Part shown: piece by piece, positions 1-6,584 of the stretch
How positions within the stretch are numbered: position 1 is the first letter of the stretch
Layout: every line of letters starts with the position of its first letter
Source: Rhodoferax sp. UBA4409
GTDB lineage: Bacteria > Pseudomonadota > Gammaproteobacteria > Burkholderiales > Burkholderiaceae_C
Direction: 5' to 3'
DNA: 7,626 nt
NCBI GenBank assembly: GCA_002390825.1
Contig: DGQR01000236.1
Span: forward strand, 1 to 7,626
Notes under the pieces: generated by a model
Told to the model about the DNA's origin: nothing
Databases searched by the model: none
Seen by the model: the letters and a program-made list of their open reading frames with translations, nothing else
Translations under genes and position numbers: made by a program

Positions 1-1
1 C

Positions 2-1168
2 ATGAATCACGAATCCATTACAGATACGGTTGAAAACGATGAAATCAGTCTTTTGGATCTGCTGCAAGTAGTCGCTGAAAACCTGCGCTTATTGATCTTG
101 GCACCGATTGCTTTGGGCCTCTCAGCGCTTGCTATTTCATTCACACTGGCGCCAACGTACACTGCAAGCACCGTATTCATGCCTCCGCAGCAGCAGCAGG
201 GAAGTGCAGCGATGATGTTGCAAAGCCTTGGTGCCTTAGGCGGTGTGGCTGGTGCAGCCGCAGGCATCAAGAGTCCGAATGATCAATACGTCTCGCTGCT
301 GAAGAGCGATGCAGTCGCAAATGCGCTGATTGCTAGATTTGGTTTACTTGAACAATTTGAGCTCAAATCTTTAACTGATGCCCGAGCGCGATTGGACGGA
401 CTCAGCAAGATTACTTCGGGAAAGGACGGCCTTATTGTTGTTTCTGTAGACAGCAGCTCACCCAAGCTTGCCGCGGATGTTGCGAATGCCTATGTCGAAG
501 AACTTCGAACTTTGCTTACTCGCTTGGCGGTTACCGAGGCTCAGCAGCGCAGGGTCTTCTTTGAAACCCAGCTCGAAGCTACCAAGCAAAAGTTGTCGAT
601 TGCGGAGACCGCACTTCGAACTTCAGGGGTGAACAGCTCCGCGCTTAAGTCCAGCCCGGCTACCGCGATCAGCGCAATAGCGCAAGTGCAGGCGCAAATA
701 GCTGCCCAAGAAGTGAAAGTGGCCAGCATGCGAGGCTACCTAACCGAATCCGCGCCTGACTTCAAACAGGCGATGACAGAGCTTTCTGCACTTAGAACAC
801 AGTTTGCAAAATTGGAGAAGCCATCCCCGGTAGATGGTGATAACGCGGGTTATGTAGGGCGAGTTCGGGACGTCAAATACTACGAAACGCTTTTTGAATT
901 GTTTTCCAAGCAATACGAGCTGGCCCGTGTAGACGAGGCTCGTGAGGAAGCGTTGATTCAGGTGGTGGATGTAGCGGACCCACCAGAGAGAAAAAGCAAA
1001 CCCAAAAAAGCTCTGATTGCAACGGCTGCGACCTTGGCATCATTTGTTGTGTTGTTACTTTTTGTGTTCATGCGCCATGCATTAAGAAATGCCTTGACCG
1101 ATCCTGAGTCGGCAGAGAAACTGTTGCGTTTGCGACACGCGGTTCGACGTTCTTTCGGGGTGGATTGA
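2..1168 (+). CDS. Wzz-type polysaccharide chain-length determinant (PCP family, no kinase domain)
   Basis: This 388-residue inner-membrane protein should set the length of a surface polysaccharide made by a Wzy-type polymerase. It has the two-helix layout of polysaccharide co-polymerases: a cytoplasmic N-terminus, a membrane helix at about residues 30-50, a long periplasmic part, and a second helix at about 337-357 with a short basic tail. The first helix is followed by the Wzz-like stretch PTYTASTVFMPP, then a Gln run and a Gly/Ala-rich loop (about 63-89). Residues about 170-320 are rich in heptad-like Ala/Leu/Glu and probably form the coiled-coil stalk. The proline-containing segment DPPERKSKPKK (326-336) sits just before helix 2, as is usual in this family. 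There is no Walker motif or Tyr-rich tail, so any partner BY-kinase must be a separate protein. The ATG lies one base into the window, so its ribosome site and any upstream genes are not visible. The family is clear; the exact polymer is unknown. Confidence 0.88.
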   Translation: MNHESITDTVENDEISLLDLLQVVAENLRLLILAPIALGLSALAISFTLAPTYTASTVFMPPQQQQGSAAMMLQSLGALGGVAGAAAGIKSPNDQYVSLLKSDAVANALIARFGLLEQFELKSLTDARARLDGLSKITSGKDGLIVVSVDSSSPKLAADVANAYVEELRTLLTRLAVTEAQQRRVFFETQLEATKQKLSIAETALRTSGVNSSALKSSPATAISAIAQVQAQIAAQEVKVASMRGYLTESAPDFKQAMTELSALRTQFAKLEKPSPVDGDNAGYVGRVRDVKYYETLFELFSKQYELARVDEAREEALIQVVDVADPPERKSKPKKALIATAATLASFVVLLLFVFMRHALRNALTDPESAEKLLRLRHAVRRSFGVD

Positions 1169-1260
1169 AGGCCTGAGTGTAGTAATATCCGGAGGTCTGG
1201 GGCGGCTGTACGTTGGCCTGGCTTGGTCTGATTCATAGATTTTTTAAAAAGGGGTTTGCT
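1169..1260 (+). promoter_or_regulatory. Leader of the gfcA-like gene with a possible sigma-70 promoter and a good ribosome site
   Basis: This 92-bp gap separates the Wzz gene from the small secreted protein. A candidate promoter is TTGGCC (1213-1218), 17 bp, then TAGATT (1236-1241), each box matching four of six consensus bases. Its predicted start, about 1248, would leave a very short leader beginning at the ribosome site, so the promoter call is weak. The ribosome site AAGGGG (1249-1254) lies six bases before the ATG at 1261 and is convincing. A TTTTTTAAAAA run (1240-1250) adjoins it. The gap is wide compared with the overlapping genes downstream, which fits either a separate promoter or an operon spacer. 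Confidence 0.3.
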
Positions 1261-1545
1261 ATGAAAGTTTCTAAATTGTTGGCCGCAGTAGCCGTTTTGG
1301 CGTCCTTTGCTTCTCAGTCGGTATTCGCTCAAGCTGCACCTGCTGCTACCACGACTACTACTGGCACTGTTGCTACTACCGGTGCAGCGGCAACCACTGG
1401 TGCTGCCGCTGCTGGTGGTGCTGCTGCTGTTGCAGTATCCCCTGCATTGATAGCGATTGCTGTTGGCGTTGCAACGGTGGCTGTAACTGAATCGAACAAA
1501 TCTACTTCCGGAACCACTCAAGGAACAACTACCGGCACACGCTGA
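1261..1545 (+). CDS. Small secreted Thr/Ala/Gly-rich protein, GfcA/YjbE-like
   Basis: This 94-residue protein begins with a clear Sec signal peptide (MKVSKLLAAVAVLASF, predicted cut after VFA at residue 23). The mature part is low complexity: a Thr/Ala/Gly segment with three repeats (residues 38-55), a hydrophobic stretch VAVSPALIAIAVGVATVAV (56-74), and a Ser/Thr/Gly tail ending in Arg. E. coli GfcA (YmcD) and YjbE, the first genes of the gfcABCD and yjbEFGH polysaccharide operons, share this plan as I recall it: signal peptide, Thr-rich mature part, hydrophobic segment and Ser/Thr tail. The position directly before a GfcB-like gene supports the match. Because composition rather than aligned residues carries the resemblance, homology is likely but not proven. 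The start at 1261 is chosen for its ribosome site and because it begins the signal peptide; a TTG at 1213 would add 16 residues that spoil it. Its role in secretion is unknown; it may be made in excess over its neighbours because a terminator follows. Confidence 0.72.
   Translation: MKVSKLLAAVAVLASFASQSVFAQAAPAATTTTTGTVATTGAAATTGAAAAGGAAAVAVSPALIAIAVGVATVAVTESNKSTSGTTQGTTTGTR
1372..1425 (+). repeat. Three tandem 18-bp coding repeats in the gfcA-like gene
   Basis: Three in-frame 18-base units lie at 1372-1389, 1390-1407 and 1408-1425. They encode ATTGAA, ATTGAA and AAGGAA. The first two are identical as protein but differ at several third codon positions, and the third has diverged further. 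The array is therefore not a fresh duplication, and the pattern suggests the peptide is kept by selection. Repeats of this type can also change number by slippage. Confidence 0.6.
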
Positions 1546-1562
1546 TCAGCTTCTGTTCTCCT

Positions 1563-1585
1563 AGGCGCCTGCGGGCGCCTTTTTT
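1563..1585 (+). terminator. Intrinsic terminator between the gfcA-like and gfcB-like genes
   Basis: AGGCGCC (1563-1569) pairs perfectly with GGCGCCT (1574-1580) across a four-base TGCG loop, and a run of six T (1580-1585) follows at once. This is a textbook rho-independent terminator. It begins 18 bp after the stop at 1545 and ends just before the start region of the lipoprotein gene on the same strand. No promoter is evident between the hairpin and that gene, so the downstream genes probably depend on readthrough or antitermination. Confidence 0.85.
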
Positions 1586-1601
1586 ATTGGGACAACCTCC
1601 T

Positions 1602-2324
1602 TTGAATTTTATTGCTCGACTCATTTTCGGGGGGGTCATAGTCTTAGCAAGCGGCTGCTCCTCGCTGCTAGGCCCCGAGACTGAAACAGCCGCCTATTTG
1701 TTTCATAAGAAAGAATCGACCAAGGCCCGGCTGGATAAGTTGGCTTCCCGATTAAACCCCTCGTTACGTTATCTGCTGGTGCATCAGGAAGGAAACCTGC
1801 CAACCTTACTGGTACTTGGCAATGTGCTCCAAGTCCCAGAGGGACCTGTAGAGGTGTGGTATTCGGCGGGAGGTGAACTCTTCAAGTTTCAATCGGGAAG
1901 ACTGGTGGGAACCAACGGGCTCCCAGTTGATTGGACCTCTGTGCGGTTCCTGTCAAAAATTCCTTCTTGGGAAACCGTGTCGGCGAACAAGGCTCTCGTC
2001 TATATGCGGTCCAGAAGCGAGTTGCCGAGCTATCTCTCGAACATTGAGGAGCCCTTAAGGCTCACACGCATGGTGGTTTCCGCTGATGGCACTCTTCGGT
2101 TGCCCTTCTCTTTGTCAGAAGCTATGCCTACGTCTTCGCTGAAAAGTTACACCTGGTTCCGTGAGCAAGTCGGCGCGGATAGCCCGCACGCTGTTTTGTC
2201 GGAGAGTTGGTTTGCAGTCGCTCAAGAGAATGGGGAAGAACGAGTGGTTTTCTCCCGGCAATGCGTAAGCGCGCAAATGTGTTTTCAGTTTCTCCAATGG
2301 CCTTTGCGCGGAGCTGGGCAATGA
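1602..2324 (+). CDS. GfcB/YjbF-family outer-membrane lipoprotein
   Basis: This 240-residue protein has a lipoprotein signal: a short N-region with Arg, the hydrophobic run LIFGGVIVL, and lipobox ASGC with the lipidated Cys at residue 19. The mature part fits the GfcB/YjbF (YmcC) family, recognised by the early segment LLVHQEGNLPTLLVLG, the C-terminal WFAVAQENGEERVVFSRQ and the nearby QFLQWPL. E. coli GfcB, encoded in the group 4 capsule operon, has comparable stretches in the same places. Two Cys near the C-terminus could form a disulfide in the periplasm. The start is uncertain. TTG at 1602 gives a normal signal peptide and has a weak GGGA about nine bases upstream; TTG at 1587 would add MGQPP and lies directly against the terminator T-run with no ribosome site. 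No ATG fits. The stop overlaps the next gene's start as ATGA, so the two are probably translationally coupled. The family call is good; the biochemical role of GfcB-type proteins is not settled. Confidence 0.82.
   Translation: MNFIARLIFGGVIVLASGCSSLLGPETETAAYLFHKKESTKARLDKLASRLNPSLRYLLVHQEGNLPTLLVLGNVLQVPEGPVEVWYSAGGELFKFQSGRLVGTNGLPVDWTSVRFLSKIPSWETVSANKALVYMRSRSELPSYLSNIEEPLRLTRMVVSADGTLRLPFSLSEAMPTSSLKSYTWFREQVGADSPHAVLSESWFAVAQENGEERVVFSRQCVSAQMCFQFLQWPLRGAGQ
2310..2324 (+). promoter_or_regulatory. ATGA stop/start overlap with ribosome site for the fusion gene
   Basis: GGAG (2310-2313) lies seven bases before ATG 2321-2323, which shares bases with the lipoprotein stop TGA 2322-2324. This fixes the start of the large downstream protein: the reading frame is open further upstream, but only this ATG has a ribosome site and leads directly into a signal peptide. 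The overlap suggests coupled translation of the lipoprotein and the fusion protein. Confidence 0.75.
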
Positions 2325-5300
2325 ATAGCCGGTTTTTGAATAGAAATGTGACTTTCGTGGTCCTGTTGGGCTTAGCCTGGGTGCCGCGGGTCTCAGCCGA
2401 GTTGCTGACCTCGAAGCAACTTGATAGTGCGCCACCGTCTGGAGTTGTTTCCGGGGCAGTTCAGGCAGGCGAGCGGTTGAGTGATTGGGTACTTCGCAAT
2501 GTGCCTGCAATGCCGAATTCGTATGCCTTGCATTGGTTGGTTGCTGCGGAGAGGGGTCCGCAACTGGCCCTGCGCAATGCAGTAGTTTCGGGCCTGCGCA
2601 TAGGTAGCTCGGGGGAAGCGAGTGGATCCGGGGCTTGGCATGTGTTGGAGTCACTTCCCGTGACGGGGCGTGTGCCGCTTGCCAGTGCCGATGGATATTG
2701 GTTGCAAGTGTCAACACAGTTTGACCCGGTGCTGGGCGATCGTGACCATGTTCGTTGGTATCGCGAACTTAGCTCCGTCGGGGTGATGGGGCACGATGGG
2801 CAGGTCTGTCTTGTGACGCATCAGCCCCTTTCGCAACTACGACAGTATGTCCGTGCTTGTATCGCCGCCGAATCGCCTATTGATACGGTGTGGGTCGTTC
2901 AGCCGGATGGCCGGGTGATCAAAGTAGCCTTTGCTGAGTGGAATGCTGAACAAGATATCGAGTTGGCGCCCGGTGCGTGGATTTGGGCTCCCGGACGTGG
3001 CGCTGTGGGTAATGGCACGTCCGCCAATCTGGCGCGGTTTTTGGCGACCCAGCCACCGGCTGAAACTATTTGGCCTGAAAAGCCGCGGTTTGAGCCCGCT
3101 GCGCTCCTAGAAAAACGTGTGATCACCAAGCCGCAGTTGACGGCAAGTGATTGGGGGGAAATCGGCTTGTTGCAAACGCCGACGGCACGAATGGCGCCAG
3201 CCGGGAGTGTCAGGACCCATTTTTCAGGCTCGTATCCTTATACGCGTGGAACCGTCATGCTGCAGCCATTCGATGGAATGGAAGCAGGTTTCAGATACAC
3301 CGATATCGCCAATCGTTTGTACGGAGAGTCCATTGCAGGCGATCAGACGTACAAAGATAAATCGATCGACGTGAAGCTGCGGCTTCTAAAAGAAACTGCG
3401 CACCTGCCCGAACTTGCAGTTGGTATGCGTGATATCGGTGGTACCGGCTTATTCTCCGGCGAGTATTTGGTGGCCAACAAGCGCTGGGGCGCATGGGATG
3501 CTAGTTTGGGCTTGGGTTGGGGGTATCTGGGGGGAAGGGGTGATATCCATTCGCCTCTCGGATTTTTAGGTAATTCCTTCAAGAAGCGATCTGCCTACAG
3601 TGGCGGATCTGGTGGCGAAACCAATGAACAGAGCCTGTTTCGTGGTGACGCATCGGTTTTCGGGGGCATCCAGTGGAGTTCTCCCACAGGAAAATGGGTG
3701 CTCAAAGCCGAATACGAGGGAAACAACTACGCCTCAGAGCCGCTGGGTGGAGCCGAGAAACAAGACTCCCCATTCAATTTCGGAATGGTCTATCGTTATT
3801 CCCCCAATGTAGATTTATCTGCCGGCTACGAACGTGGTAATCGCGTGATGTTCGGCTTAACGCTCCATTTTGGGTTGCATCAGCTGGAGATGCCAAAGTT
3901 ACTAGACCGACCTTTGCCCGCTATGGCTGCCAAGCCCCTGTCGCCAGCGGAGCCGCTGAACTGGTCAGCGATTGCCGCTGAAATCAACGCTCAAACGGGC
4001 TGGACTGTCCGCGCGCTTTCGATCCAAGGGCATCGCCTCGTTTTGTCCGCTGAGTCCGATGGTGCACTCTTTTTGAAAGAGCGTGTCGAAAAGGCCATCC
4101 GTGTATTGCACCATCGAGCACCCGCAGCCGTTAGGCACTTTGCCTTCGAGTTGAGCGAACGCGGCTTGGCCATGATGGGGCTTGATATCGATCGCGCCGA
4201 ATGGTTGACCCAGCATACTCAGGCTCAAGCGCCGGCTTTAACGCTGCCGGCCCTTAAAGCGCGTGCTTCGACTGCGCGGATGGCCCCCGTCAGCGCGAGC
4301 GATGAAAGCGATGGGTTTCTTTCCGATAAGAGCGCCTCGAGTTTCGCGGTGGTTCCGAGTTACAGCCAAAGTTTTGGGGGCCCCGACGGCTTTGTTCTTT
4401 ACCGTGCCGGGGTATCGGCCAAGTTCGAGCAGCGCTTGACTCCCACAACGTGGCTCAGCGCAACCCTGAATGGTCGAGCTTTCGACAACTACGATACCTT
4501 CGTATACAACGCGCCCAGCAATCTACCGCGGGTGCGCACAGACGTTCGACGTTACGTCACCTCTTCCCGGGTGACCCTTCCTGAGTTGCAAGTTACACAT
4601 GTCGAAGATTTCGGTGGCGGGCACTACGGCAGTGTTTACGGGGGCTTTTTGGAGTCCATGTACGCGGGCGTCGGCGGTGAGCGGTTGTACCGGCCATGGC
4701 AAAGTAACTTTGCTTTTGGCGTCGATGTCAACCGTGTGCGACAGCGAGGTTTTTCGCAGGATTTTGCGCTTCGGGACTATCAAGTAAATACCGGTCACGC
4801 GACGGCGTATTGGGATACCGGGTGGAATGGGCTGCGGGCCAAGCTGCAGGTGGGCCAGTATTTGGCAGGGGATGTTGGTGCCACCTTGGACCTGCATCGT
4901 GTTTTTGCCAACGGCACGACGATTGGTGCATGGGCTACCAAAACCAACGTGTCTGCAGAGCAGTTTGGCGAGGGGAGCTTCGACAAGGGCATTTACGTCA
5001 CGATCCCGATTGATCTGCTACTTCCGAAAACCAGCTCTGGAACTGCCAACGTAGTATGGTCACCCCTCACTCGGGATGGGGGCGCTCGTCTAGCGAGGAG
5101 TGTGGGGCTGTTCGACTTGACAGCTCAACGTGATGCCCGTTCCATGCAATGGGTGTCTGACCCCACAACCCGCCAAAAAAATCGTTTCCGCTTTGGCGAA
5201 GACCTTTCGCTCATTGAGAGTGACCCCGTGAATTCATGGGGTCAAGTAGGTGGCGCTGCCAAACAATTTGGTCAACGTGTGTCCGGTGTTCCGGCATCTG

Positions 5301-5896
5301 CTTGGGCTACGGGTGTCGCTGGCGTGATGCTCTCTGGTTTTGCAGATACCGAGTTGAAGAATTGGGCAGCCAATCATCAAGGCGGCGGCTGGGAGCGTGC
5401 GGCGAAGTTAAGTAATGCACTACCGGTAGCACTAGCCCTTGGTACTGGCGCTTTGGCGACGGGTCTCGCGGGCGATAGCGCTGCGGACACTGCGCGCTCC
5501 TCTCTCATGGCTGCCGGTGTGACCTTGGGTGCAAACACTGTCTTGAAATATGCGGTCGGCAGATCGCGACCCAAAGACGGGCTCGGGGCCTCTGATTTTC
5601 AAGGCGGAACGGCGAATGCCGGTCAATCAAGCTTCGCATCCAACCATGTGGCAACCACTTTTGCGCTGATCACACCTTTTGCCCAAAGGTATGACCAACC
5701 GGGTCTTTATGCATTGGCTGCCACCAGTGCTTTGGGTCGGATTCAGCAAGGGGAGCACTGGTTTTCGGATGCGGTTGCAGGCGCCTTCCTGGGCTACGCC
5801 ATCGGCTCTTTGATGCCAAGCTTGTCTGCGCAAAAGCCAAAGGGTTGGCAGGCGGATGTCAGCCCGCAATACATCGGCGCCACCAAGCGCTTTTAA
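2321..5896 (+). CDS. GfcC-YjbH(GfcD)-PAP2 phosphatase fusion, polysaccharide export protein
   Basis: This 1191-residue exported protein carries what are separate genes in E. coli, plus an extra enzyme. Residues 1-26 are a Sec signal peptide cut after VSA. Residues about 30-250 resemble GfcC (YmcB/YjbG), with VWVVQPDGRVIKV, ELAPGAWIW (about 214-222) and a final helix near 238-244. Residues about 276-934 are a YjbH/GfcD (DUF940) domain: DWGEIGLLQTPTARMAP at the start, later LPRVRTDVRRYVTSS, YWDTGWNG and TKTNVSAEQFGEGSFDKGIY. It appears as two strand-rich barrel-like parts (about 276-540 and 655-934) around an alpha/beta segment (about 546-630). Residues about 970-1185 are a PAP2 phosphatase: KYAVGRSRP (K1076, R1083), SNH (S1107, H1109) and R1140-x5-H1146-x3-D1150, so the catalytic set is complete. 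E. coli GfcD/YjbH are described as lipoproteins, but no lipobox is seen here. GfcC and GfcD are neighbours in E. coli in the same order, so the fusion implies a physical complex at the outer membrane. The PAP2 substrate is unknown; carrier-lipid pyrophosphate is one guess. No frameshift is seen. Confidence 0.88.
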   Translation: MNSRFLNRNVTFVVLLGLAWVPRVSAELLTSKQLDSAPPSGVVSGAVQAGERLSDWVLRNVPAMPNSYALHWLVAAERGPQLALRNAVVSGLRIGSSGEASGSGAWHVLESLPVTGRVPLASADGYWLQVSTQFDPVLGDRDHVRWYRELSSVGVMGHDGQVCLVTHQPLSQLRQYVRACIAAESPIDTVWVVQPDGRVIKVAFAEWNAEQDIELAPGAWIWAPGRGAVGNGTSANLARFLATQPPAETIWPEKPRFEPAALLEKRVITKPQLTASDWGEIGLLQTPTARMAPAGSVRTHFSGSYPYTRGTVMLQPFDGMEAGFRYTDIANRLYGESIAGDQTYKDKSIDVKLRLLKETAHLPELAVGMRDIGGTGLFSGEYLVANKRWGAWDASLGLGWGYLGGRGDIHSPLGFLGNSFKKRSAYSGGSGGETNEQSLFRGDASVFGGIQWSSPTGKWVLKAEYEGNNYASEPLGGAEKQDSPFNFGMVYRYSPNVDLSAGYERGNRVMFGLTLHFGLHQLEMPKLLDRPLPAMAAKPLSPAEPLNWSAIAAEINAQTGWTVRALSIQGHRLVLSAESDGALFLKERVEKAIRVLHHRAPAAVRHFAFELSERGLAMMGLDIDRAEWLTQHTQAQAPALTLPALKARASTARMAPVSASDESDGFLSDKSASSFAVVPSYSQSFGGPDGFVLYRAGVSAKFEQRLTPTTWLSATLNGRAFDNYDTFVYNAPSNLPRVRTDVRRYVTSSRVTLPELQVTHVEDFGGGHYGSVYGGFLESMYAGVGGERLYRPWQSNFAFGVDVNRVRQRGFSQDFALRDYQVNTGHATAYWDTGWNGLRAKLQVGQYLAGDVGATLDLHRVFANGTTIGAWATKTNVSAEQFGEGSFDKGIYVTIPIDLLLPKTSSGTANVVWSPLTRDGGARLARSVGLFDLTAQRDARSMQWVSDPTTRQKNRFRFGEDLSLIESDPVNSWGQVGGAAKQFGQRVSGVPASAWATGVAGVMLSGFADTELKNWAANHQGGGWERAAKLSNALPVALALGTGALATGLAGDSAADTARSSLMAAGVTLGANTVLKYAVGRSRPKDGLGASDFQGGTANAGQSSFASNHVATTFALITPFAQRYDQPGLYALAATSALGRIQQGEHWFSDAVAGAFLGYAIGSLMPSLSAQKPKGWQADVSPQYIGATKRF

Positions 5897-5903
5897 CGGC
5901 TGA

Positions 5904-6584
5904 TTATTCGGCTGCGGTCAGCCCATTGGCAAAGTGTTCGGCCATGCGCTGCGCGGTAAGCGCAGGGTCGCGGGCAGCCAGGGCGTCCATGATGGCGCGG
6001 TGCTCAGCCAGCGATTCTTCAATGCGACCGGTTTTGAGCAGGGAGTTGTGGCGATTGAGCTTCATGACCTTGCGCAGGTCGGCCACCATCTGGTCGCGCC
6101 AACGGTTGTTGGCAATCTCCAGCAGGCGCATGTGGAACTTCTCATTCACCGCGAAAAATTGGTCGGTGGTGGCAGCTTTGTCTTTGCCGGGCTTGGCCGC
6201 TGCCTCCAGCGCTTTGTGCAACGTCTGCAGTTCCTTGATCTCCGCGTCGGTGGCCTTGGTGGCCACCACGCCGGCCGCGTCGCTCTCCAACAGGCTGAGC
6301 AAGTGGTAGACATTGGCTAAATCCTGCTGTGACACTTCGGTCACATAGGCGCCGCGGCGCACCTTCATGGTCACCAGACCTTCGGCGGCCAGTACTTTCA
6401 AGGCTTCCCGCAGGGGGGTGCGGCTGATGCCGAACTCTTCGGCGATCTTCAGCTCATCAATCCAGCTGCCGGGCTCCAACTCGCGCTTGAAGATGCGCTG
6501 GCGCAGTAGCTCCGCCACTTCCTCATACAGAGGGCGGGGGGCCAGCGATACAGCGGGGCGGGCATCAGACATCAAGGCGGACAT
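5904..6584 (-). CDS. GntR/FadR-family (FCD) transcriptional regulator
   Basis: This 226-residue regulator has an N-terminal GntR winged helix-turn-helix at about residues 18-82, with IAEEFGISRTPLREALKVL as the recognition region followed by a wing containing RRGAYV. The rest is an all-helical FCD ligand-binding domain: FFAVNEKFHMRLLEIANN, later ESLAEHRAIMDAL and QRMAEHF. Putative metal-site histidines are H151, H195 and H217; the usual Asp four residues before the first His is Asn (N147). FCD regulators commonly sense small organic acids or acyl compounds. It is divergent from the mutase gene 124 bp away, so local control of methylmalonyl/propionyl-CoA metabolism, plus self-control, is the simplest inference. 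The start is set at the ATG ending at 6584; a second ATG ends at 6572. The open frame runs upstream to 6719, but that extension would cover the whole intergenic region and the mutase start. No strong ribosome site is seen. Its stop faces the fusion-gene stop 7 bp away. Confidence 0.9.
   Translation of the reverse strand: MSALMSDARPAVSLAPRPLYEEVAELLRQRIFKRELEPGSWIDELKIAEEFGISRTPLREALKVLAAEGLVTMKVRRGAYVTEVSQQDLANVYHLLSLLESDAAGVVATKATDAEIKELQTLHKALEAAAKPGKDKAATTDQFFAVNEKFHMRLLEIANNRWRDQMVADLRKVMKLNRHNSLLKTGRIEESLAEHRAIMDALAARDPALTAQRMAEHFANGLTAAE

Noticed and set aside
1199..1216. A stretch beginning GGGGCGGCTGTACGTTGG that recalls the ops/JUMPstart element used by RfaH-type antiterminators.
   Set aside because: Only the GGCGG core agrees and the rest matches only if bases are inserted. 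It is tempting because of the terminator downstream, but it is too weak to annotate.
1213..1230. A possible sigma-54 promoter in the TTGGCCTGGCTTGGT region.
   Set aside because: The GG and GC elements are not at the required 10-bp spacing.
1213..1260. An upstream TTG start that would lengthen the small secreted protein by 16 residues.
   Set aside because: The ATG at 1261 has a good ribosome site six bases away and begins a normal signal peptide; the longer form has neither.
2207..2320. An in-frame extension of the fusion protein back into the lipoprotein gene.
   Set aside because: It would add 38 residues in front of the signal peptide and overlap a well-supported lipoprotein C-terminus in another frame.
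2115..2717. A 200-codon open frame on the minus strand across the lipoprotein/fusion junction, and a similar one at 958-1521.
   Set aside because: Both lie antisense to well-supported genes, have no recognisable domain or ribosome site, and the translations look like composition-driven shadow frames.
5898..5923. Inverted repeat GGCTGA/TCAGCC with a 14-base loop at the convergent gene junction.
   Set aside because: The stem is short, the loop is large and there is no T-run on either strand, so it is not a credible terminator.
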